Shown here in pieces: positions 1 to 4,759 of a DNA stretch of 5,159 bases; position 1 is the first letter of the stretch; each line of letters begins with the position of its first letter. This DNA comes from Opitutaceae bacterium. GTDB lineage: Bacteria > Verrucomicrobiota > Verrucomicrobiia > Opitutales > Opitutaceae. The DNA is taken from NCBI GenBank assembly GCA_003168315.1, contig PMSP01000217.1, positions 1 through 5,159 on the forward strand, read 5' to 3'. Under the pieces are notes generated by a model. It saw only the letters and a list, made by a program, of their open reading frames with translations. It searched no databases and was not told the DNA's origin. Position numbers and translations under genes: made by a program.

Positions 1-447
1 GTACGGGACCCCGACCGTCGGGAACGAGTACGCTCCGGCATCGGCGAAGAACTGGAACGCGCCGTCAACCTTCTGGACGAAGACCTGGGCGTTGCTGACG
101 TCCGCGATCGCCGACTTCTCGCCGAAGAACGTGGGGGTGTCCGCCAGGGCAATGGCCGTGACGGCGCCCGAGACGTAGATCTTGCCGAAGTCCGGGATGT
201 CAAAGCTCTCCGGCTTCAGGTTGACCGCGAGCGGGCCCTCCATGGACGGCGTTGACACGGGTGACGTGGGCGCAGCGGCAGGGGCCGCGGGAGCCGCCGC
301 CGGAGCAGGTCCGGGCGCCGTCGTGGTCGTCGTCGTCGTCGTCGTCGTGGTCGCTGGCGTGGTGGTCGTCGTCGCAGTCTGCGCGCGGGCTGAGTTCGCC
401 GCGAGGGCGAGCGCACAGATATACAGGGGATACAGTTTCTTATTCAT
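1..447 (-). CDS. Porin-like outer-membrane protein precursor, N-terminal part (3' end beyond window)
   Basis: The first 149 codons of this gene are visible, read leftward from the ATG at 445-447 and still open at the window edge. Residues 1-22 form a classical Sec signal peptide: two lysines (MNKK), a hydrophobic core rich in Leu and Ala, and a signal peptidase I site after S-A-R-A, giving a mature protein that begins with Gln23. A low-complexity linker follows: five Thr (26-30), eleven consecutive Thr (33-43), then an Ala/Pro stretch to about residue 60. From about residue 75 the sequence has the alternating polar/aromatic pattern of beta strands, with segments such as GKIYVSGAVTAIAL and VFVQKVDGAFQFFADAGAY. 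This resembles the start of large single-chain porins annotated simply as 'porin' in several Gram-negative phyla. The linker probably bridges the cleavage site and the barrel. Substrate cannot be told. No Shine-Dalgarno sequence precedes the ATG. An autotransporter or other surface protein is possible because the barrel is mostly outside the window. Confidence 0.68.
   Translation of the reverse strand, partial: MNKKLYPLYICALALAANSARAQTATTTTTPATTTTTTTTTTTAPGPAPAAAPAAPAAAPTSPVSTPSMEGPLAVNLKPESFDIPDFGKIYVSGAVTAIALADTPTFFGEKSAIADVSNAQVFVQKVDGAFQFFADAGAYSFPTVGVPY
328..348. repeat. Trinucleotide microsatellite (CGT)7 encoding threonine
   Basis: Seven perfect CGT units (ACG on the coding strand), flanked by GGT/CGT codons, encode the core of an eleven-residue Thr run in the porin-like protein. 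Slippage here would change linker length in whole residues without shifting the frame. Confidence 0.9.
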
Positions 448-518
448 ACGGTATTTTTGGGCAGTCTGAGGTTGTTTTTCGCTCAGCGATCGTAGTTCAA
501 ATCGCGCAACCACCGGGA

Positions 519-535
519 TAGCAGCAATGATGCCA
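519..535 (-). promoter_or_regulatory. Candidate sigma-54 (-24/-12) promoter for the porin-like gene
   Basis: The minus strand reads TGGCATCATTGCTGCTA. The -24 GG and -12 GC dinucleotides are separated by exactly 10 nt, as RpoN promoters require. The flanks (TGGCA and CTGCT) agree well with the consensus TGGCAC-N5-TTGCW. The start site would fall near 509, leaving a leader of about 60 nt before the ATG at 447. This was found by eye. A similar match on the opposite strand nearby shows that chance hits must be considered. Confidence 0.45.
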
Positions 536-619
536 TCTCGGAACGCCTTCCGAATTTCGCCCCGGAAAACGGGCGGCCTCCCGAAAACCCCCCCCTTGCG
601 GGGCAAATCGGCGCATTTC

Positions 620-636
620 TGGCATCTGGCCTGCTT
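620..636 (+). promoter_or_regulatory. Sigma-54-like motif on the plus strand, role unclear
   Basis: The plus strand reads TGGCATCTGGCCTGCTT, again with GG-N10-GC spacing and good agreement with the -24/-12 consensus. Transcription from it would start near 646 and run antisense into the 3' end of the kinase/phosphatase gene, where no plus-strand gene is evident. It may be a chance match, an antisense promoter, or a silent RpoN binding site. Confidence 0.2.
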
Positions 637-648
637 AAAACACGGCCG

Positions 649-668
649 ATCTTAATAGTATCTTAATA
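649..668. repeat. Perfect 9-bp direct repeat with 11-bp period, candidate response-regulator site
   Basis: ATCTTAATA occurs at 649-657 and again at 660-668, so the units are one helical turn apart (11 bp). On the minus strand this reads TATTAAGAT twice, in the direction of the porin-like gene. Tandem half-sites spaced 11 bp are the usual binding pattern of OmpR/PhoB-type winged-helix response regulators. The form TTAAGA-N5-TTAAGA resembles the PhoP box layout known from Bacillus, but with G in place of C. It lies about 110 bp upstream of the candidate -24 element, where activator sites for RpoN promoters often lie. The regulator itself is not identified. Confidence 0.35.
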
Positions 669-671
669 TAT

Positions 672-691
672 GGGGCCCAGACGGGGTCCCC
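672..691 (-). terminator. GC-rich hairpin after the kinase/phosphatase gene, possible weak terminator
   Basis: On the minus strand GGGG(A)CCC pairs with GGGCCCC around the 5-nt loop CGTCT, giving a seven-base-pair GC stem with one bulged A. It begins about 46 nt after the stop codon of the kinase/phosphatase gene. The sequence that follows is ATATATTAAG and not a uniform U-tract, so any intrinsic termination would be weak. It could instead protect the 3' end. Confidence 0.35.
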
Positions 692-736
692 GGCCTTCCA
701 TCCCCTGAGGGGCGCGGCAACCGACCCGCGGCGCCC

Positions 737-2554
737 TCAGTGGTGCTTTCTCGAGATGAAGAGAAACAGCGCGAAGAAGAGCCCGATCCAGCCCAGGACC
801 CCGAAGGCGACAAGCACGGCCGTGTACCTTCGCCTGTTCCAGGGCTGCGGGGCGCGCAGGCGCTGGTCGCGGTGGGTGACGACGACGCCTTCCAGGTTCT
901 CGAGGTCGCGCTTCATCTCCAGGGCGTCCTGGTACCGGTTCTTCGGATCCCTCTCCATGGCGTGGAGGATGATCTCCTCGACGGCGGGACTGAGCTCGCG
1001 GTTGATCTTGCGCGGGGCCTCGGGGTCGCCGGTCACCCGCGCGTTCATCACAACGTAGGGGCTCTCCCCCTCGAACGGCGTCGCCCCGGTCACCATCTCA
1101 TACAGGATGGCGCCCAGGCTGTAGATGTCGCTCCTGTGGTCCCCGCGCCGCCCACGGACCTGCTCGGGCGAGATGTAGTCGGGCGTCCCGAGGGCCGGCG
1201 TCAGTCCGACGAAGGTGAGGCGGCGCGCCTTCTCGACCCGGGCGATCCCGAAGTCGAACAGCCTCAGGCTGCCGTCGGTGCAGACCATGATGTTCTGGGG
1301 CTTCAGGTCCCGGTGGGCGATGCCGTTCACGTGGAGGTATTCGAGGGCGTCGCAGATCTGGACCGCGTAGGCCACCGCCTCCGCCTCGGAGAGGGTCTTC
1401 CGCTTCGAGATGACGTCGGCAAGGGTCTTGCCGTCCAGGAACTCCATGACGAGGTAGGGCCGGCTCTTGCCCCCCTCGACCCTGATGACCTTCAGTATCG
1501 CCGGGTGGTTCAGCCTGGCGCCGATCTCCTCCTCCCTCTGGAAGCGCTCGTAGCCCGCGATGTCGCTCTCAAGCGCCATCAGCGGGATCTTGACGGCGAC
1601 GCTGTGGCCGGTCTTCCGGTCGTTGGCCTTGAATATCGAGGCCATGTTGCTGCGGGCGACGAGGTCCGTGATCTCGAAGCGGCCGTCCAGCACCGTGCCC
1701 GGCCCCGGCTCGCCGGTCCCCGTCGCAGCGGCGGCCGCGGCGACCGCCACCCTCCCGGGCGACGCGTCGGCGCCCAGGGCGACGCGGGCCGACTGGGCGA
1801 CCTGCTCCCAGTTGCGCACCTCGATCAGCTGCAGCGTGATGTTGTCGTCGCTCCCGCGCTTCTCGGCGAGGGCGACCAGCTCCTTGCAGGCGTCGTAGGG
1901 GTGCGACCGGGCGATGATCTCCCGCATCTCCTCGTCGAGCACGCAGGCGTGGAGCCCGTCGGTGCACTGCAGGATCACGTCGCCGTGGTGGAGGAGCTGG
2001 GTCGCGAAGTCGGGCTGGCAGAAGGGCTCGGCGCCCAGGCTGCGCGTGAGCGAGCTCCGGTCCGGGCTCGCCATGGCCTGCCGCTCGAGCATCAGGCCGT
2101 ACTTGACCGGGGCCGAGGTGGCGATGTGGTCCGTCGTCAGGCGCCTTATCGTCTTCTGCCGGATGAAGTAGGAGCGCGTGTCGCCGACGTTCGCGACGCA
2201 GACGGCGCCGTCGCGGAAGATCGCGGCCACGAGCGTCGTGGCCATCTTCTGCCCCTTGTGCTCGGAGACGGCCTTGTCATAGACCTGCGAGCACGCGGTC
2301 GTGAACATGCGCCGCAGGAGCGTGTACGGCTTCGTGTCCCCCGGGGCGGACTGGAACTCGCGCAGCGCCGCCTCGACGGCGACATGGCTTGCGACCTCGC
2401 CCCGCTCATAGCCGCCGACGCCGTCGGCGAGGATGGCCACGCTCCCCTGCTTCTCCCTCGTCAGGGGGTCGGCAGATTCCCAGAAGTCCAGCCAGTCCTC
2501 GTTGACCGGGCGGACCGGTCCCGTCGTGGAGAGTCGGGCGTAGCGCAGGCGCAT
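737..2554 (-). CDS. Membrane-anchored PP2C phosphatase-Ser/Thr kinase fusion
   Basis: This 605-residue protein joins two opposing activities. Residues 1-246 are a PP2C (PPM) phosphatase: RPVNED (15-20), ADGVGG with metal-binding Asp44/Gly45, GDTRSY (124-129), TDG with Asp199, and DDN (236-238), the usual Mn/Mg-binding set. An Ala/Gly/Pro linker (about 255-289) leads to a Hanks-type kinase (about 292-555): Lys322 in VAVK, Glu341 in helix C, HRDLKPQN with catalytic Asp416, DFG (434-436), SPE (462-464), DIYSLG with Asp476 and Arg540. The nucleotide loop is odd: the three glycines are replaced by Ala300, Ser302 and Ala305. Residues 578-600 form one transmembrane helix followed by a basic tail, placing both enzymes in the cytoplasm. 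The architecture matches proteins annotated as bifunctional protein-serine/threonine kinase/phosphatase, some of which I recall lying near nitrate-assimilation genes. The phosphatase motif starts at once, so a later start is unlikely. No in-frame start occurs between 2555 and 2639. No SD sequence is present, and an intrinsic terminator directly precedes the start. Targets are unknown. Confidence 0.95.
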   Translation of the reverse strand: MRLRYARLSTTGPVRPVNEDWLDFWESADPLTREKQGSVAILADGVGGYERGEVASHVAVEAALREFQSAPGDTKPYTLLRRMFTTACSQVYDKAVSEHKGQKMATTLVAAIFRDGAVCVANVGDTRSYFIRQKTIRRLTTDHIATSAPVKYGLMLERQAMASPDRSSLTRSLGAEPFCQPDFATQLLHHGDVILQCTDGLHACVLDEEMREIIARSHPYDACKELVALAEKRGSDDNITLQLIEVRNWEQVAQSARVALGADASPGRVAVAAAAAATGTGEPGPGTVLDGRFEITDLVARSNMASIFKANDRKTGHSVAVKIPLMALESDIAGYERFQREEEIGARLNHPAILKVIRVEGGKSRPYLVMEFLDGKTLADVISKRKTLSEAEAVAYAVQICDALEYLHVNGIAHRDLKPQNIMVCTDGSLRLFDFGIARVEKARRLTFVGLTPALGTPDYISPEQVRGRRGDHRSDIYSLGAILYEMVTGATPFEGESPYVVMNARVTGDPEAPRKINRELSPAVEEIILHAMERDPKNRYQDALEMKRDLENLEGVVVTHRDQRLRAPQPWNRRRYTAVLVAFGVLGWIGLFFALFLFISRKHH

Positions 2555-2564
2555 GGATTGGGCG

Positions 2565-2604
2565 AAAAAAAATGGCCCCGCTGCCTGAAGCAGTCGGAGC
2601 CATT
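2565..2604 (-). terminator. Strong rho-independent terminator after the permease gene
   Basis: On the minus strand, AATGGCTCCGACTGC (2604-2590) pairs with GCAGCGGGGCCATT (2584-2571) around the loop TTCAG. The stem has about 14 pairs, including one T-G wobble and one bulged A. An uninterrupted run of eight T (2572-2565) follows, partly overlapping the stem foot. It lies 36 nt after the permease stop codon, so it should end the permease transcript. The T-run stops only 10 nt before the ATG of the kinase/phosphatase gene. There is no comparable T-tract on the plus strand, so it works in one direction. Confidence 0.88.
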
Positions 2605-2605
2605 G

Positions 2606-2633
2606 ATTCTTATGCGGCCGGGGGCCGGGTCAA
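2606..2633 (-). promoter_or_regulatory. Candidate sigma-70-type promoter for the kinase/phosphatase gene
   Basis: On the minus strand TTGACC (2633-2628, five of six matches to the -35 consensus) is followed after 16 nt by AAGAAT (2611-2606, four of six matches to the -10 consensus). The start would fall near 2599, inside the first arm of the terminator hairpin. Such transcripts would lack the outer base pairs of the stem and might escape termination. The spacing is acceptable but the -10 is weak, so this is tentative. Confidence 0.25.
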
Positions 2634-2639
2634 CGAGAA

Positions 2640-4547
2640 CTAGGCGGGTCTCTCGGTGAGGATCATCGTCTTGCCCTTGGCCTTGCTGGACATGGCGAAG
2701 TATATCCACCCGTAGAGTCCCCAGAGGAACGCCACGCCGAGCGCGATGTACGACTCGTGCCAGCTCATCCCGGCGACCGAGAACGGCCCGATGAGGTAGA
2801 ACAGCATGCACATCAGGTTGGCGATGAACCCGAATATCGGGATCACCATGTGCTTGATGCCGTTGAACGTGTGATGCTCCCTGAAGGCCACCATGGCGAC
2901 GATGCAGGTGACCATGTAGAGGAGGAAGGTCCCGAAGTTGCTGACCAGCGAGACCGCCAGGAACGTGTTGGGTATCCAGGTGTACACGTGCGGGCTGAAG
3001 ATGCCGAAACTGTACCAGATGTTGTGCTTGTCCAGGGCCGCCGGGTCGGAGGCCTGGCCGCCCAGGTAGGTGGTCACCGTGATCATCCCGATGAAGATCG
3101 AGAGGACCGCCAGCGTCCAGATCGCCCGGTGGGGCGTCAGGTTCTTGCCGTGGAGGAGCCCGAAATGGGCGCCCACCTCGTTGTCGCGGCCCATCGCGTA
3201 GGTCACCCGCGCGCCCGTGTTGAGGCAGGCGAGCGTCGTGCCGATCAGGGCGAGGAACACGGTCGCCGCCTGGACCAGCATGAAGGCCTTGCCCGCGGCA
3301 TAGCTGCCGAATAGCCAGGTGCCGGTCAGCACCATCATGTCCCCAATTGGAGCGCTGGAGGCGCTCGCGTTGGGGAGCGTGTACCCGCTGTTGAGCAGGT
3401 AGTTGGCGGCGAAGTACTCGAAGAGGTAGCAGATCGCGCCCTGGATCGTCAGCGAGAGCAGGATGGCCCAGGGAAGATGCCTCTTCGGGTCCTTGGCCTC
3501 CTCACCCATCGACGTGACCGACTCGAACCCGACGAGGATCAGGATCGCGACGCCGGCCTGCACGAAGATGTAGCTGAACTTGTGGATCCCGAGGACCGAC
3601 TTGGCCGTGGGATGGTAGTTGAACGTCTGCACGCCGGTGGAGTCCGTCGTGTAGGCGCCGTCCTTGTAGTCGACCGTGAAGGGCGCGGCCAGCTTGGCGT
3701 CGGTGACGGTCTTGCCGTCCTTGTCCGCCATGAGCGGGTTGCCGTCCTTGTCCTGGCCGTCCTGCATCTGGTATGCGGGTGTCCCGTCGGCGTTCTTGGT
3801 CGGCTTGCCCGCCGCGTCGAGGACGGGGAGCGGGTTGCCCTTGTCATCGTTGATCGTCACCTGGGCGACCTGGTAGTTGACGGCTATTTGGTTCGAAAGG
3901 TGGAAGCCGGTCGAGCCCTGCGGGTGGGCGTTGCGGTAGGCGATCGCTATCACGCCGAACACGATGAGCGCCGTTATCTGGATGATGTTGATCGCGATGT
4001 TGACCGCGGTGCTGCCGTTGACGCCCTTGAAGGCGATGTAGGCCACCCCGATCGAGAACACGATGCAGAAGAGGTACATCTCGAGCGGGCTGTTGTAGGT
4101 GCCGCTGAAGGTGTCCGGCATCAGGTATCCCGAGAGGTAGCCGATGAGCATCGCGGTGACGCCGACCATGAGGCCCGGGTACACCCAGTAGTAGAGGTGA
4201 CTCGCCCAGCCCGTGAAGAACTTCATGATGCGCGCGAACCGGAAGGCCTTCGTCTTGGCGAGGAAGGCCTGCTCCGCATAGAAGTAGGACGATCCGGCGC
4301 CGGGATAGAGCTTCGAGAGTTCCGCGTAGCTGACCGCCGTGGCGTAGCAGAGGAGCAGCGCGAGGACGATGCCCGCCCACATGGAGGCTCCCGCCATCGG
4401 TGCGCCGTAAAGCGCCTGCTCCGAGAAGGTAAGCCAGAGGAAGGCCCCGGGTGCTATCAGGGCCATTGCGTTGACGGTCAAACCGGTGAGGCCCAGGGTG
4501 GGCTTCATCGTGGGTGCTGCAGGTGTGGGACTGGAGGGACTGGACAT
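2640..4547 (-). CDS. APC-superfamily amino-acid permease with large periplasmic-loop insertion
   Basis: This 635-residue inner-membrane protein has about 12 transmembrane helices (roughly 24-42, 53-78, 110-138, 155-175, 180-204, 324-348, 358-384, 418-445, 473-497, 524-555, 566-589 and 598-620). TM1 contains the broken-helix motif APGAF (32-36), and TM6 contains GFESVTSMGEE (340-350) followed by a basic loop. Both are hallmarks of LeuT-fold APC transporters (AA_permease_2 type), which move amino acids or amines with protons or by exchange. The specific substrate cannot be read off. Between TM5 and TM6, where the family normally has a short loop, lie about 100 extra residues (217-316) rich in Asp, Gly, Lys and Asn. 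With a cytoplasmic N terminus this loop faces the periplasm. The ATG at 4545-4547 was chosen; Met14 is an alternative, and neither has a clear SD sequence. The gene ends at TAG (2640-2642) before a strong terminator, and upstream DNA holds a possible sigma-54 promoter. Confidence 0.93.
   Translation of the reverse strand: MSSPSSPTPAAPTMKPTLGLTGLTVNAMALIAPGAFLWLTFSEQALYGAPMAGASMWAGIVLALLLCYATAVSYAELSKLYPGAGSSYFYAEQAFLAKTKAFRFARIMKFFTGWASHLYYWVYPGLMVGVTAMLIGYLSGYLMPDTFSGTYNSPLEMYLFCIVFSIGVAYIAFKGVNGSTAVNIAINIIQITALIVFGVIAIAYRNAHPQGSTGFHLSNQIAVNYQVAQVTINDDKGNPLPVLDAAGKPTKNADGTPAYQMQDGQDKDGNPLMADKDGKTVTDAKLAAPFTVDYKDGAYTTDSTGVQTFNYHPTAKSVLGIHKFSYIFVQAGVAILILVGFESVTSMGEEAKDPKRHLPWAILLSLTIQGAICYLFEYFAANYLLNSGYTLPNASASSAPIGDMMVLTGTWLFGSYAAGKAFMLVQAATVFLALIGTTLACLNTGARVTYAMGRDNEVGAHFGLLHGKNLTPHRAIWTLAVLSIFIGMITVTTYLGGQASDPAALDKHNIWYSFGIFSPHVYTWIPNTFLAVSLVSNFGTFLLYMVTCIVAMVAFREHHTFNGIKHMVIPIFGFIANLMCMLFYLIGPFSVAGMSWHESYIALGVAFLWGLYGWIYFAMSSKAKGKTMILTERPA
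3699..3854 (-). repeat. Imperfect Asp/Gly-rich repeats within the permease insertion
   Basis: Residues 232-283 contain related units: DDKGNPL (234-240), AAGKPTKNADGTPAY (245-259), DKDGNPL (266-272) and DKDGKTV (275-281). At DNA level TTGCCGTCCTTGTCC occurs at 3712-3726 and 3739-3753, a 27-bp (nine-codon) shift. GAGCGGGTTGCC recurs at 3732-3743 and 3828-3839, a 96-bp shift. This pattern suggests growth of the loop by internal duplication. The DxDGN units resemble the metal loops of EF-hand or dockerin-like calcium sites, but the spacing of a full EF-hand loop is not convincingly met. Confidence 0.6.
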
Positions 4548-4629
4548 AGGTCTTGGGTGGTTACTGGATTCTATTGGGGCAACTGTTAGCTGGATAGGGT
4601 CGTGACTTGGAGGAACTCTGAATCGCTGG

Positions 4630-4704
4630 CTTAACGCGGATTTAATGTCCGCCTTCGTGACATAGCCGCTTGTGTGCCAACAGTTTAATTAAAAGCGCGT
4701 TAAG
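4630..4704. repeat. Widely spaced inverted repeat CTTAACGCG
   Basis: CTTAACGCG at 4630-4638 is matched by its reverse complement CGCGTTAAG at 4696-4704, with 57 bp between the arms. The pair brackets the possible sigma-54 element and could be two operator copies. A 9-bp inverted match is not rare enough in 200 bp to exclude chance. Confidence 0.25.
4663..4679 (-). promoter_or_regulatory. Candidate sigma-54 (-24/-12) promoter for the permease gene
   Basis: The minus strand reads TGGCACACAAGCGGCTA. It has a perfect TGGCAC -24 element and the required 10 nt between GG and GC, but a weaker -12 element (CGGCT where TTGCW is expected). The start would be near 4654, giving a leader of about 107 nt. 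TTAA-rich motifs lie just upstream at 4696-4736. Confidence 0.35.
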
Positions 4705-4736
4705 ATTATGCCAATTAACATTAAGATTTTATTAAG
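4700..4736. repeat. Cluster of TTAAG motifs upstream of the permease gene
   Basis: On the plus strand TTAAGAT occurs at 4700-4706, ATTAAGAT at 4720-4727 and ATTAAG at 4731-4736, the last two exactly 11 bp apart. The core matches the TATTAAGAT repeat upstream of the porin-like gene, though it points the other way relative to the gene it precedes. It may bind the same regulator, placed upstream of the candidate -24/-12 element. The alternative is that it is only local AT-richness. Confidence 0.28.
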
Positions 4737-4759
4737 TGGCATATTCTCTGCTTTGCCGC

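Noticed and set aside
182..521. Plus-strand frames with poly-Val or poly-Ser tracts over the porin-like gene
   Set aside because: The homopolymer tracts are the CGT repeat read in the wrong frames. The minus-strand frame has a proper signal peptide and beta-strand pattern.
584..604. Hairpin CCCC-GCAA-GGGG followed by a G-run and TTTT on the minus strand
   Set aside because: The stem is only four base pairs and the T-run is short and separated by four extra G. This is too weak to call a terminator.
740..2659. 639-residue plus-strand open frame opposite the kinase/phosphatase gene
   Set aside because: It is an antisense shadow of a high-GC gene: the composition is Arg/Gly/Val/Asp-rich with no domain-like motifs, while the minus strand shows complete PP2C and kinase motifs.
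3477..4589. 370-residue plus-strand open frame opposite the permease
   Set aside because: Low-complexity Arg/Val/Glu/Gly-rich translation complementary to a clear transporter sequence, and it has no recognisable fold.
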